A stretch of DNA of 64,000 nt from Mesorhizobium sp. B2-1-1 (GCF_006442975.2 NZ_CP083954.1:124001-188000); one strand, 5' to 3'; positions 18,013 to 27,669 are shown, numbered from the stretch's first letter. A program made the numbers and translations. The notes: generated by a model from the sequence alone, not told the origin.

Positions 18013-18035
18013 CTCGATAGAAAATTTCTATCGAG
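18013..18035. promoter_or_regulatory. Palindromic operator upstream of fdsG
   Basis: Perfect 11-bp inverted repeat with a single central base: left arm CTCGATAGAAA (18013-18023), right arm TTTCTATCGAG (18025-18035). It contains ATAG-N7-CTAT, the half-operator form known for OxyR-type LysR proteins. It sits in the 132-base gap between the LysR gene and fdsG and is the strongest palindrome there. Confidence 0.7.
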
Positions 18036-18121
18036 CGACGGATCAGCTTTATTGATTTCAGGGGTTTCTCCTGATTTTGTAAAGACTTAGCGATAAAGCC
18101 ACCGACCAGGGAGGGCGCTGC

Positions 18122-18601
18122 GTGACGATGCAGCCTGCAAGTACCGAGATCGCATCGCGCACGGCCGCGATCATCCAGGAGCTGAAAGATCTCGAAGGTC
18201 CGCTGCTGCCGATCCTCCATAACATTCAGGAAGAGTTCGGCCATGTGCCGCAGGCAGCACTCCCGGTCATTGCCGACGGACTGAACCTTTCCAGAGCAGA
18301 GGTGCACGGCGTCGTCACCTTCTATCACGATTTCCGCGCCCGCCCGGCAGGCCGGCATGTGCTCAAGCTCTGCCAGGCCGAAGCTTGCCAGTCGATGGGT
18401 TCCGATGCGGTGGCCGCCAGGATCAAGCAATTGCTCGGCATTGATTTCCACGAGACGGCGAAAGACGGTTCGGTGACCCTGGAGCCGGTTTATTGCTTGG
18501 GACTGTGCGCCTGCTCGCCCTCGGCGATGCTCGATGGCGAGGTGATCGGGCGGCTCGACAACGAGAAGATCGAAGAGATCGTCGCGGAGGTGCGCTCATG
18601 A
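18122..18601 (+). CDS. fdsG: NAD-dependent formate dehydrogenase, gamma subunit
   Basis: 159-residue NuoE-like thioredoxin-fold [2Fe-2S] subunit. Cluster cysteines lie in KLCQAEACQSMG and YCLGLCACSPSA. It passes electrons within the cytoplasmic FdsGBA complex that oxidises formate to CO2 and reduces NAD. The GTG at 18122 is preferred over the ATG at 18128 because it sits 7 bases after AGGGAGGG. The gene ends with an ATGA overlap with fdsB. Confidence 0.95.
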   Translation: MTMQPASTEIASRTAAIIQELKDLEGPLLPILHNIQEEFGHVPQAALPVIADGLNLSRAEVHGVVTFYHDFRARPAGRHVLKLCQAEACQSMGSDAVAARIKQLLGIDFHETAKDGSVTLEPVYCLGLCACSPSAMLDGEVIGRLDNEKIEEIVAEVRS

Positions 18602-20154
18602 TCCCGCGCATCTACATTCCCGGCGATTCCGGCGCGCTGGCGCTCGGTGCCGAAAGGGTCGCCAAGGCTGTTCGTGCTGAACTCGCCGAGCGCGGCGTTG
18701 AGGCCAAGATCGTCCGCAATGGATCGCGCGGCGCCTATTTCCTAGAGCCTATGGTCGAGGTCGCCACAGCAAACGGCCGCGTCGCCTACGGGCCGGTGAA
18801 GCCTTCCGACGTCAAGAGCTTGTTCGACAGCGGCTTTCTCACCGGCGGCCATCACAAGCGCTGGCTGGGCGCGCCGGACAAGATCCCGTTCCTGGCCAAG
18901 CAGACCCGTCTGACCTTCGCGCGCTGCGGCATCAACGACCCGCTGTCACTCGACGCCTATAAGTCGCTTGGCGGGCTGAAGGGCCTGCAGAACGCGGTGG
19001 CCATGGCGCCGGCCGAGATCGTCAGCCAGGTTACGGAGTCCGGCCTGCGCGGCCGCGGCGGCGCCGGCTTCCCGACCGGCATCAAATGGAAGACGGTGCT
19101 CGATACGACATCCGAGCGCAAATACATCGTCTGCAACGCCGACGAGGGCGACAGCGCCACCTTCGCCGACCGCATGATCATGGAGGGCGATCCCTTCGTG
19201 CTGATCGAAGGCATGGCGATCGCCGGCATCGCCACCGGCGCGACCAAGGGCTTCGTCTACATCCGCTCGGAATATCCGCATGCGGTGGCGGTGATGAACA
19301 AGGCCGTCGAGGTCGCCCGCAAGGCCGGGGTGCTCGGCGTCAACGTGCTCGGTTCGCCCAACGCCTTCGACATGGAGATCCGCGTCGGCGCCGGCGCCTA
19401 TGTCTGCGGCGAGGAGACCTCGCTTCTGAACAGTCTGGAAGGCAAACGCGGCGTGGTGCGCGCCAAGCCGCCGCTGCCGGCAATCCAGGGCCTTTTTGGC
19501 AAGCCGACGGTGATCAACAACGTCATCTCGCTGGCTTCGGTGCCTGTCATCATGGACAAGGGCGCCGCCTACTACAAGAATTTCGGCATGGGCCGCTCGC
19601 GCGGCACGATCCCGATCCAGATCGCCGGCAACGTCAAGCGTGGCGGCCTGTTCGAGGCGGCTTTCGGCATGACACTGGGCGAAATCGTCGACGATATCGG
19701 CGGCGGCACGGCCACCGGCCGGCCGGTGAAGGCGGTGCAGGTCGGCGGTCCACTCGGCGCGTATTTTCCGCGCGCTTTGTTCGACACGCCGTTCGATTAC
19801 GAGGAATTCGCCAAGCGCGATGGACTGATCGGCCATGCCGGCATCACCGTGTTCGACGACACCGCCGACATGCTGAAACAGGCGCGCTTCGCCATGGAGT
19901 TCTGCGCCATCGAAAGCTGCGGCAAATGCACGCCCTGCCGCATCGGCTCGACGCGCGGGGTGGAGACCATCGACAGGCTCGCCGCCGGCATCGAGCCGGA
20001 GAAGAACCTCGCCCTGGTCACCGATCTCTGCAACACGATGAAGTTCGGATCGCTCTGCGCGCTGGGCGGCTTCACGCCCTACCCGGTGATGAGCTCGATC
20101 ACGCATTTCCCCGAGGATTTCAAGCCCGCGCCGGCGCGCGTGGCTGCTGAATAG
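18598..20154 (+). CDS. fdsB: NAD-dependent formate dehydrogenase, beta subunit
   Basis: 518-residue NuoF-like subunit carrying FMN and a [4Fe-4S] cluster; it is the NAD-reducing site. An N-terminal thioredoxin-like region (about 1-120) precedes the FMN/NADH loop GLRGRGGAGFPTGIKWK, the segment GAYVCGEETSLLNSLEGKRG, and cluster cysteines in ESCGKCTPCRIGSTRG with a later Cys in LCNTMKFGSLC. The ATG at 18598 overlaps the fdsG stop (ATGA). It is translated from the same message as fdsG and fdsA. Confidence 0.96.
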   Translation: MIPRIYIPGDSGALALGAERVAKAVRAELAERGVEAKIVRNGSRGAYFLEPMVEVATANGRVAYGPVKPSDVKSLFDSGFLTGGHHKRWLGAPDKIPFLAKQTRLTFARCGINDPLSLDAYKSLGGLKGLQNAVAMAPAEIVSQVTESGLRGRGGAGFPTGIKWKTVLDTTSERKYIVCNADEGDSATFADRMIMEGDPFVLIEGMAIAGIATGATKGFVYIRSEYPHAVAVMNKAVEVARKAGVLGVNVLGSPNAFDMEIRVGAGAYVCGEETSLLNSLEGKRGVVRAKPPLPAIQGLFGKPTVINNVISLASVPVIMDKGAAYYKNFGMGRSRGTIPIQIAGNVKRGGLFEAAFGMTLGEIVDDIGGGTATGRPVKAVQVGGPLGAYFPRALFDTPFDYEEFAKRDGLIGHAGITVFDDTADMLKQARFAMEFCAIESCGKCTPCRIGSTRGVETIDRLAAGIEPEKNLALVTDLCNTMKFGSLCALGGFTPYPVMSSITHFPEDFKPAPARVAAE

Positions 20155-20164
20155 GACCTGGCAG

Positions 20165-23074
20165 ATGAACATCAAGGCCGACTTCCCGACGCTCATCGAA
20201 GAGATCGACTACGGAACTCCGCAATCGAAAGCTGAGAAGCGGATCACGCTGACCGTCGACGGCCGCAGCATCAGCGTGCCGGAAGGCACGTCGATCATGC
20301 GCGCCGCGATGGAAAGCGGGGTCGAGATCCCGAAGCTGTGCGCCACGGACATGCTGGACTCCTTCGGCTCCTGCCGCGTCTGCCTGGTCGAGATCGATGG
20401 CCGCGGCGGCACGCCGGCGTCCTGCACGACGCCCGTCGGCGAAGGCATGGTGGTGCGCACGCAGTCGGAGCGGCTCGATGCCATTCGCCGCGGCGTCATG
20501 GAGCTCTATGTCTCCGACCATCCGGTGGGCTGGAACGAGAAGGCCGGCACCGGCGCCAGCGAGTTCGACGCGGTGGCGAAGTCGGTCGGCCTTTCCGAGA
20601 ATCGCTACGGCGTCGAAGGCCGCAATCACGTCAAGGAGGATGGCGTCGCGCCCGGCCACGGCTCGCTGGCCGTCGACTACATCGCGCGTGACGAATCCAA
20701 CCCGTATTTCACCTATGATCCGGCGCAATGCATCGTCTGTTCGCGTTGCGTGCGGGCCTGCGAAGAGGTGCAGGGCACCTTCGCGCTGACGATCGAGGGC
20801 CGCGGCTTCGAATCGCGCATGGTCGCCGGCATGCACGAGGATTTCATTGCTTCCGAATGCGTGTCCTGCGGCGCCTGCGTGCAGGCCTGCCCGACCGATG
20901 CGCTGCGTGAGAAGACAGTGCTCGCCAAGGGCCTGCCGGAACGCTCGGCCGTCACCACCTGCGCCTATTGCGGCGTCGGCTGCTCGTTCAAGGCCGAAGT
21001 GAAGGATGACGAGGTCATCCGCATGATGCCCTACAAGGAGGGCAAGGCCAATCACGGCCATTCCTGCGTGAAGGGCCGCTTCGCCTATGGCTATGCCACC
21101 CACAAGGACCGCATCCTGTCGCCGATGATCCGCGAGAAGGTGAGCGATCCCTGGCGCGAAGTGAGTTGGGAGGAGGCGATCGCCCACACGGCCAAGGAGT
21201 TCCGCCGCATCCAGTACCAGTATGGACGCACGGCGATCGGCGGCATCACCTCGTCGCGCTGCACCAATGAGGAGACCTATCTGGTCCAGAAGCTGGTGCG
21301 CCAAGGCTTCCGCAACAACAATGTCGATACCTGCGCGCGCGTCTGCCATTCGCCGACCGGCTACGGGCTCGGCCAGACCTACGGCACCTCGGCCGGCACG
21401 CAGGATTTCGATTCCGTCGAATTCACCGACGTCGCCGTCATCATCGGCGCCAATCCGGCTTCCGCACACCCGGTTTTCGCCTCGCGGCTGAAGAAGCGGC
21501 TGCGCCAGGGCGCCAAGCTGATCGTGCTCGACCCGCGCCGCACCGAGATGGTCAAGTCGGCGCATGTCGAAGCCGACTACCACCTGCCGCTGAAGCCCGG
21601 CACCAATGTCGCCGTGCTGACGGCGCTGGCACATGTCATCGTCACCGAAGGCCTGTTCGACGAGGCCTTCATCCGCGAGCGCTGTGACTGGACGGAATTC
21701 CAGGACTGGGCGTCCTTCGTCGCCCTGCCGGAGAACAGCCCCGAAACCGTCGGCAAGCTGTCCGGCGTCGATCCCGAACTGATCCGCGGTGCGGCACGTC
21801 TCTACGCCAAGGGCGGCAACGGGGCGATCTACTACGGCCTCGGCGTCACCGAGCACAGCCAGGGCTCGACCACGGTGATGGCGATTGCCAATCTCGCCAT
21901 GGCCACCGGCAATATCGGTCGCCCGGGCGTCGGCGTGAACCCGCTGCGCGGCCAGAACAACGTGCAGGGCTCGTGCGACATGGGCTCCTTCCCGCACGAA
22001 CTGCCAGGCTATCGCCATGTCTCGGGCGACGCGGTGCGCGACATCTATGAAAGCCTGTGGGGCGTGAAGCTGGACGACGAACCGGGGCTGCGCATCCCCA
22101 ACATGCTGGATGCAGCCGTCGACGGCTCCTTCAAGGGCATCTACATCCAGGGCGAGGACATCCTGCAGTCCGACCCCGACACCAAGCATGTCGCCGCCGG
22201 CCTGGCCGCGATGGAATGCGTGGTCGTGCACGATCTCTTCCTCAACGAGACGGCGAACTACGCGCATGTGTTCCTGCCGGGCTCGACCTTCCTCGAGAAG
22301 GACGGCACCTTCACCAATGCCGAGCGCCGCATCAACATGGTGCGCAAGGTGCTGGAGCCGAAGGCGCGCTACGCCGACTGGGAAGCGACGCAGGAGCTTG
22401 CCCGCGCCATCGGGCTCGACTGGAACTATATGCATCCGTCCGAGATCATGGACGAGATCGCCAAGACGACGCCGAGCTTCGCCGGCGTCTCGTTCGAGTT
22501 GCTCGACCGCGTCGGGTCGGTGCAGTGGCCCTGCAATGAGAAGGCGCCACTCGGCACCCCCATCATGCATGTCGACGGCTTCGTGCGCGGCAAGGGCAAG
22601 TTCATCCGCACCGAATATGTGGCGACGGACGAGCGAACCGGGCCGCGCTTCCCGCTGCTTTTGACCACCGGCCGGATCCTGTCGCAGTACAATGTCGGCG
22701 CGCAAACGCGGCGCACCGACAATATCATGTGGCACTCCGAGGACCGGCTGGAGATCCATCCGCACGACGCCGAGAACCGTGGCCTGCGCGACGGCGACTG
22801 GGTGCGGCTGACCAGCCGCTCCGGCGAGACGACGCTGCGCGCGCAGATCACCGACAGGGTGTCACCGGGCGTGGTCTATACGACCTTCCACCATCCCGAC
22901 ACGCAGGCCAACGTCATCACCACGGACTTTTCGGACTGGGCGACCAACTGTCCGGAATATAAGGTGACGGCGGTGCAGGTCGGTGCCTCCAACGGACCAT
23001 CGGAATGGCAACGCGACTATGACGAGCAAGCGCGCAACAGCCGCCGCATCGCCCCGCTGGAAGCGGCGGAGTAG
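20165..23074 (+). CDS. fdsA: NAD-dependent formate dehydrogenase, alpha (catalytic) subunit
   Basis: 969-residue molybdenum (or tungsten) bis-MGD enzyme. A NuoG-like N-terminal half has a [2Fe-2S] ferredoxin domain (CATDMLDSFGSCRVC) and [4Fe-4S] motifs CIVCSRCVRACEE and CVSCGACVQACPTD. The catalytic half begins with CAYCGVGC and HSCVKGRF for another [4Fe-4S] cluster; the Mo-ligand cysteine is Cys394 in TCARVCHSPTGYG, with the adjacent catalytic His. No selenocysteine codon is present. It starts 10 bases after fdsB. A 128-base gap to the next gene is noncoding, with only short hairpins. Confidence 0.97.
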   Translation: MNIKADFPTLIEEIDYGTPQSKAEKRITLTVDGRSISVPEGTSIMRAAMESGVEIPKLCATDMLDSFGSCRVCLVEIDGRGGTPASCTTPVGEGMVVRTQSERLDAIRRGVMELYVSDHPVGWNEKAGTGASEFDAVAKSVGLSENRYGVEGRNHVKEDGVAPGHGSLAVDYIARDESNPYFTYDPAQCIVCSRCVRACEEVQGTFALTIEGRGFESRMVAGMHEDFIASECVSCGACVQACPTDALREKTVLAKGLPERSAVTTCAYCGVGCSFKAEVKDDEVIRMMPYKEGKANHGHSCVKGRFAYGYATHKDRILSPMIREKVSDPWREVSWEEAIAHTAKEFRRIQYQYGRTAIGGITSSRCTNEETYLVQKLVRQGFRNNNVDTCARVCHSPTGYGLGQTYGTSAGTQDFDSVEFTDVAVIIGANPASAHPVFASRLKKRLRQGAKLIVLDPRRTEMVKSAHVEADYHLPLKPGTNVAVLTALAHVIVTEGLFDEAFIRERCDWTEFQDWASFVALPENSPETVGKLSGVDPELIRGAARLYAKGGNGAIYYGLGVTEHSQGSTTVMAIANLAMATGNIGRPGVGVNPLRGQNNVQGSCDMGSFPHELPGYRHVSGDAVRDIYESLWGVKLDDEPGLRIPNMLDAAVDGSFKGIYIQGEDILQSDPDTKHVAAGLAAMECVVVHDLFLNETANYAHVFLPGSTFLEKDGTFTNAERRINMVRKVLEPKARYADWEATQELARAIGLDWNYMHPSEIMDEIAKTTPSFAGVSFELLDRVGSVQWPCNEKAPLGTPIMHVDGFVRGKGKFIRTEYVATDERTGPRFPLLLTTGRILSQYNVGAQTRRTDNIMWHSEDRLEIHPHDAENRGLRDGDWVRLTSRSGETTLRAQITDRVSPGVVYTTFHHPDTQANVITTDFSDWATNCPEYKVTAVQVGASNGPSEWQRDYDEQARNSRRIAPLEAAE

Positions 23075-23202
23075 ACTTGGACGAGACATTCGACAATAAG
23101 AGCTTCAATCTTGATGGTTGATCGACCACCATTGCGTCGAGCTTCACTCGATACCCCTTCCCCGATCGACCGGGATGAGGAAAGGCTTGAGGGGTGCGTC
23201 TC

Positions 23203-24033
23203 GTGACCCGCAAACGCCCCGCCATCACCGAAATGTCCCGTCTCGCTCGCCGCGCCAGCGGCACGGCAGCGGCCCGCCGCATGGTGCCGGAAGAAACGCC
23301 GGTGGCGTTCTCCTTTGCCGGCACGGCGCACGCGGTGATGATGGCGAGCCCGGCCGATTTGAAGGATTTCGCGCTCGGTTTCTCGCTGACCGAAGGCATC
23401 ATCGCTTCACCCGAAGAGATCGAGGCGATCGAGGTCGAGGATCTAGGCGCCGGCATCGACATCCAGATTCGACTGAAGGACCAGGCCAACACGCGCTTCG
23501 AGGCGCGGCGGCGCAGGCTCGCCGGACCGGTTGGCTGCGGGCTCTGCGGCATCGAATCCATCGAGGAAGCGATGCGCGCGGTCGATTCGGTTGGTGCGTC
23601 TAAACTTACGCTTGATGCCGGCGACATCGTCCGTTCCGTCAAACTTCTCTCCAGGATGCAGCCGCTGCACAGCGAGACGGGCGCGGTGCACGCCGCCGGC
23701 TTCTATATCCCCGGCAAGGGCACCGTCATTGCGCGCGAGGATGTCGGCCGTCACAACGCACTGGACAAGCTGGCCGGTGCATTGGCCAAGGCCGGCATCG
23801 ACGGCGCGACCGGCGCGGTAGTGGTGACGTCGCGCGTCTCCGTCGAGATGGTGCAGAAGACGGCGACGATCGGCTCGCCCTTCATCATTGCCGTCTCTGC
23901 GCCGACCGCGCTCGCCGCCCGCACCGCCGAACAAGCCGGCATGACGCTGGTGGCCTTGGTTCGCGGCGACGATTTCGACATTTTCACCCATCCCGACCGG
24001 GTGGTTCGCGGAGTTGCCAAACATGTCGCATGA
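23203..24033 (+). CDS. fdhD: Formate dehydrogenase accessory sulfurtransferase FdhD (FdsC)
   Basis: 276-residue chaperone that receives sulfur from the cysteine desulfurase and sulfurates the molybdenum cofactor for FdsA. The two functional cysteines are in PVGCGLCGIESIEEA. The conserved REDVGRHNALDKLAGAL and VSVEMVQKTATIGSPF segments are intact. GTG 23203 lies 8 bases after GAGGGG and is preferred over the GTG at 23194, which falls within that site. It corresponds to fdsC of fdsGBACD operons. Confidence 0.93.
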   Translation: MTRKRPAITEMSRLARRASGTAAARRMVPEETPVAFSFAGTAHAVMMASPADLKDFALGFSLTEGIIASPEEIEAIEVEDLGAGIDIQIRLKDQANTRFEARRRRLAGPVGCGLCGIESIEEAMRAVDSVGASKLTLDAGDIVRSVKLLSRMQPLHSETGAVHAAGFYIPGKGTVIAREDVGRHNALDKLAGALAKAGIDGATGAVVVTSRVSVEMVQKTATIGSPFIIAVSAPTALAARTAEQAGMTLVALVRGDDFDIFTHPDRVVRGVAKHVA

Positions 24034-24316
24034 CGAAGACCACATTATGAGCACCAGCGAGAAGCTGGTGCGGATGGCCAACCAGATCGCGGCCTTTTTC
24101 CACTCCAGGCCGCGCGAAGAAGGCGTGGCCGGCGTGGCCGAGCATATCAACAAATTCTGGGAACCGAGGATGCGGCGTCAGTTCTTCGAGATGCTGGACA
24201 GCGGCGGCGATGGCTTCGATGAACTCGTCGTGGCTGCCTCGACAAGGATCAAGCGGCCGGTCACGCCCGCCGAAGCTGATCTGAAGCTCGGGCTCAAGCT
24301 TCCCCAGGCGACGTAG
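24023..24316 (+). CDS. fdsD: Formate dehydrogenase delta subunit
   Basis: 97-residue FdsD family protein, a small helical subunit or assembly factor of the formate dehydrogenase. Typical segments are LVRMANQIAAFFHSRP and VAGVAEHINKFWEPRMRRQF. The ATG at 24023 overlaps fdhD by 11 bases; an alternative ATG at 24047 (MSTSEKLVRM) would also keep the domain. It is the last gene of the operon; no clear terminator follows within the 87-base gap. Confidence 0.9.
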   Translation: MSHDEDHIMSTSEKLVRMANQIAAFFHSRPREEGVAGVAEHINKFWEPRMRRQFFEMLDSGGDGFDELVVAASTRIKRPVTPAEADLKLGLKLPQAT

Positions 24317-24403
24317 CCGCCTCGCAAAAATAGCCATTGGTTCGCGTCCGCTTATATTTCCTTCCGCTAAAGTTTAAGCTGCCGCACGCGACGCAGCTCT
24401 GCT

Positions 24404-25999
24404 ATGGTCAGCGATCCGAAATCGCCAGGCCGGGCGGAACAACTCGTGAGGCCGATCGAGACCCGATACGCCCGTAGCGGCGATGTGCGGATCGCCTATC
24501 AGGTGGTCGGCCAAGGCGCGTTCGATCTCGTCTTCGTGCCGGGCTTCATCTCCAATCTCGACCTGCATTGGGAGGATGAAGGCTATAGCAGGCTGCTGAA
24601 ACGGCTTTCCGCCTTCTCAAGGCTGATCCTGTTCGACAAGCGCGGCACCGGCCTGTCCGACCGCGTCGATGCCAACCATCTCCCCAGCCTCGAAACGCGC
24701 ATGGACGACGTGCGTGCGGTGATGGACGCGGCCGGCAGCGGCCGCGCGGCCCTGCTCGGCGCCTCGGAAGGCGCTCCGATGGCCATGCTGTTCGCCGCCA
24801 CGTATCCGGAGCGGACGCGCGCCCTGGCGCTCTATGGCGGCTATGCCCATTTCCACCGATGGGTGATGCCGCCGGAACGGCTGGACGCATTCATCGCGAC
24901 GACGGAAACCGCCTGGGGCACAGGCGCCACCTTGCCGCATTTTGCGCCCGGCCGCGTCGAAGACAGTCACTTTGCCGCCTGGTGGTCGCGGTTCGAGCGG
25001 CTGTCGGCAAGTCCAACGGCGGCGGCGGCGCTGGCGCGCATGAATGCCGGCATAGACGTGCGCGGCATACTCTCGGCGATCCGCGCGCCGACGCTGCTGA
25101 TCCACCGCCGCAACGACGCGCGCGTCGATCCCGATGCCAGCCGCTTTCTCGCCCGGAAGATCCCAAACGCGCGGCTTGTCGAAATCCCCGGGCGCGACCA
25201 CCCGGTATGGACCGGTGACGTCGACCGGGTCGCCGACCTAATCGAGGAATTCCTGACCGGCGAGCCGGCCGTGGCCGACAGCGAGCGCGTGCTCGCCGCA
25301 TTGCTGGTGACGCGTATCTACGATACGGCGCGCCTCGGCGACCGCATGTGGAGCGAGCGCAGCCAGCGATTCCAGGAGACCTGGCGATTGCTGGTGGGGC
25401 GCCATGGCGGACGTGTCGCAGGCACGCATGGCGAGCTGATGATCTCGCGCTTCGACGGTCCGGCGCGCGCCATACGCTGCGCGGCGGCATTGCGCGAAGC
25501 GGCGCAGGAGATCGGTGTGGCCAGTGCACAGGGCGTGCATGTCGGCGAGATCGAGATGCGCGGACCGCCGGTCGGCTTGACTGCACGCGTGACCATACAA
25601 CTTGCGGCCCATGCCAGCCGCGGCGAGATCCTCGCGTCGCGGCTGGTTTCCGACCTGGCGACCGGCTCCGGCCTACACTTCATCGATGGCGGACGCATTG
25701 CGCTCGACGAGTTGGACGAGCCGTTGGCGTTTGTTCTTGCGACGTCCGAGCAGCATCTGGAACCCGCCTGCCGATCCAAGCCCAGGCCTGCCGAACCGGC
25801 CGCGCTGACGGCGCGCGAAAGCGAGGTGGTGAGCCTGATCGCCGACGGCAAAAGCAATGCCGCGATCGCCGCCGAGCTCAACCTCAGCGAGCATACGGTC
25901 AAGCGTCACGTCGCCAACATATTGCTCAAGCTCGACCTGCCGTCGCGGGCGGCGGCGGCCGCGTTTTCGGCACGGAACCCTGGCCCGCACGGGCCATAA
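24404..25999 (+). CDS. Three-domain regulator: alpha/beta-hydrolase, degenerate nucleotide-cyclase-like domain, LuxR helix-turn-helix
   Basis: 531 residues. Residues about 20-285 are an alpha/beta-hydrolase with nucleophile elbow LLGASEGAPM (Ser121), an acid near Asp238 (HRRNDARVD) and His266 (PGRDHPVW). Residues about 295-445 align by eye with class III adenylate/guanylate cyclase domains (ARLGDRMW, SRFDGPARAIRCAAALREA, GVHVGEIEMRG), but the metal-binding Asp positions are lost: the FTDI-like stretch reads VTRIYD and the TGDG-like stretch reads THGE. Residues about 465-525 are a LuxR/GerE helix-turn-helix (LTARESEVVSLIADGKSNAAIAAELNLS is split here as LTARESEVVSLIADGKSN then AAIAAELNLSEHTVKRHV). 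It probably senses a small molecule and controls the genes downstream (inference). Confidence 0.85.
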   Translation: MVSDPKSPGRAEQLVRPIETRYARSGDVRIAYQVVGQGAFDLVFVPGFISNLDLHWEDEGYSRLLKRLSAFSRLILFDKRGTGLSDRVDANHLPSLETRMDDVRAVMDAAGSGRAALLGASEGAPMAMLFAATYPERTRALALYGGYAHFHRWVMPPERLDAFIATTETAWGTGATLPHFAPGRVEDSHFAAWWSRFERLSASPTAAAALARMNAGIDVRGILSAIRAPTLLIHRRNDARVDPDASRFLARKIPNARLVEIPGRDHPVWTGDVDRVADLIEEFLTGEPAVADSERVLAALLVTRIYDTARLGDRMWSERSQRFQETWRLLVGRHGGRVAGTHGELMISRFDGPARAIRCAAALREAAQEIGVASAQGVHVGEIEMRGPPVGLTARVTIQLAAHASRGEILASRLVSDLATGSGLHFIDGGRIALDELDEPLAFVLATSEQHLEPACRSKPRPAEPAALTARESEVVSLIADGKSNAAIAAELNLSEHTVKRHVANILLKLDLPSRAAAAAFSARNPGPHGP

Positions 26000-26106
26000 A
26001 GGCCATGGCGCTTTCGGGCGAAGCGGCCGATGGCGTCGGGGATTATCAATTCTTCCCATGCAGGCCAGGCGGTATCGCCGTGACGGTACTGCGAAGGGAG
26101 GATGAA

Positions 26107-26586
26107 ATGGTGAAATCAAGTCGCAAGACCAGATTGCTCGTCATCGCGGCCGGCGTCGGCGCCTTGCTGGCCCTGGCTCCGGCGCGGGCCGAGGATGCCT
26201 CGGCGACGGCAGCATACAAGGACATAGAGGCCACGCTCGGCTCCGTACCGGACATGTTCAGGACTTTGCCTGACGTGGCGGTCGCCGGTGCCTGGGCCGA
26301 GATAAAGTCGATGCAGCTCAACCCCAAGACCGCACTCGACGGCAAGACCAAGGAATTCATCGGGCTTGCCGTCGCCTCGCAGATTCCTTGCCAGTACTGC
26401 GTCTACTTCCACACCGAGGCCGCCAAGCTCAACGGCGCGACCGACGAGGAGATCAAGGAAGCGGTGGCGATGGCGGCGATCGTTCGCCACTGGTCGACGA
26501 TGCTCAACGGCAGCCAGGTCGACCTCACAGCCTTCAAGAAGCAGACCGACGACGTGTTCGCGGCCGTGAAGGCCAAGTCGCAGTGA
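26107..26586 (+). CDS. Exported carboxymuconolactone decarboxylase (AhpD-like) family protein
   Basis: 159 residues. An N-terminal signal peptide (about 1-28: basic start, hydrophobic core, ending APARAE) predicts export to the periplasm. The CMD domain carries the AhpD-type redox motif IPCQYCVYFHTEAAKLNGA (CxxC followed by His), suggesting peroxidase or disulfide chemistry rather than decarboxylation. ATG 26107 is 5 bases after GGGAGG. It is the first enzyme gene after the LuxR fusion and shares its strand. Confidence 0.86.
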   Translation: MVKSSRKTRLLVIAAGVGALLALAPARAEDASATAAYKDIEATLGSVPDMFRTLPDVAVAGAWAEIKSMQLNPKTALDGKTKEFIGLAVASQIPCQYCVYFHTEAAKLNGATDEEIKEAVAMAAIVRHWSTMLNGSQVDLTAFKKQTDDVFAAVKAKSQ

Positions 26587-26670
26587 CACTATCGCTGCAC
26601 GGCGATGACCGCCGGGCAGCACTTTGCTCATCAACCGCCCGATCGGGAAGACGGGCCCATGGAGGACGAA

Positions 26671-27033
26671 ATGCTGACCAAGACACAGACCGTTGACGGC
26701 GCGGCAATCAAGAAAGCCATCGAAGGGCGCGATGGACAGATGCTGTCGAGCTTTTACGCCGACGATGCGGTGTTGCGGGTCGTCGACCGCAATAATCCGC
26801 CGAGCAAGCCGCGCGAGATCCGCGGCCGAGCGGCGATCAGCACATTCTGGGACGACATCTGCAGCCGGGCAATGACCCACAAGGTCGATACCACCATTGC
26901 CGATGGCGACAATCTCGCCTTCACCCAAGCCTGCGCCTACCCGGACGGGACCAAGGTGTTCTGTGCGGCGATGCTGGAACTCAAGGGCGGGCGGATTGCA
27001 CGGCAGACCGTCGTGCAGGCCTGGGACGAGTAA
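26671..27033 (+). CDS. SnoaL/NTF2-like protein
   Basis: 120-residue cone-shaped NTF2 fold protein: AIKKAIEGRDGQMLSSFYADDAVLRV, then a turn with RGRAAISTFWDDI, then sheet strands DNLAFTQACAY and MLELKGGRIARQTVVQAWDE. The ATG at 26671 is 5 bases after GGAGG; two upstream in-frame ATGs (26605, 26659) are less well placed. Such folds serve as polyketide cyclases, isomerases or ligand-binding domains. The function here is unknown, but it sits inside a same-strand cluster. Confidence 0.78.
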   Translation: MLTKTQTVDGAAIKKAIEGRDGQMLSSFYADDAVLRVVDRNNPPSKPREIRGRAAISTFWDDICSRAMTHKVDTTIADGDNLAFTQACAYPDGTKVFCAAMLELKGGRIARQTVVQAWDE

Positions 27034-27066
27034 GCGGCATCAGCCGCATCTTCGGAGGAGGAAAAC

Positions 27067-27381
27067 ATGTTCAGCGCCAGATGGCAGATCGACGCCAGGT
27101 TCGGACACAAGCAGACCGTGCTCGACCTCTTGCGGAAATGGGAATCCGAGATCGGTTCGCAGGTCGGCGTCGCCGACCTGAAGTTCCAGATCATGACGGG
27201 TTCGATCGGCGCGCGGGAGGCGACGGTCGAATCTCACCACCAGGTCGAAAGCCTGGCCCAGTTGGAAGAGTTCTTCGCCAGGATCGGCAAGATCGACGCG
27301 CATGCCAAATGGGGCAAGGAGATCGAGCCTTACGTCGTGTCGGGCACCAGCCTCTGGCAGATTTTCCGCATCGTCGAATAA
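27067..27381 (+). CDS. Small hypothetical protein, possible dimeric alpha-beta barrel fold
   Basis: 104 residues starting at ATG 27067 behind GGAGGAGG. Composition and pattern (FSARWQIDARFGHKQTVLDLLRKWE, SLAQLEEFFARIG, SLWQIFRIVE) resemble NIPSNAP or other ferredoxin-like alpha-beta barrel proteins, though I cannot name a family with confidence. No signal peptide or membrane helix. Thirty-three bases separate it from the SnoaL-like gene, so it is probably co-transcribed. Confidence 0.68.
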   Translation: MFSARWQIDARFGHKQTVLDLLRKWESEIGSQVGVADLKFQIMTGSIGAREATVESHHQVESLAQLEEFFARIGKIDAHAKWGKEIEPYVVSGTSLWQIFRIVE

Positions 27382-27669
27382 TGCATGTCGCCCAAAGGTG
27401 CCCATAGAACAACGATCTGAAGCGCGCCGCATCGGTCCCTTTCGACGCGACGCGCTTTCGCTACCATGACGGCTTCCGCCTGCCCGCTATGGCTCTCCCG
27501 GGCCATTTCCCCACTGGCCCTTTCGGGCGAAGCAGCGAGGAGCCGGATCGGTGCAATGTGCTCTCCTGCACCATCCTGCGCACCCGACGGATGGACGGCA
27601 CAAGCAAAGCAACAAGATAAATCGTCGCGTCGAAACCATATGGCGCGGGCGCGATCAGGGAGGAAACCG

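Noticed and set aside
20120..22765. An 881-codon open frame opposite fdsA
   Set aside because: It mirrors fdsA codon for codon in GC-rich DNA, has no recognisable domain and no ribosome-binding site.
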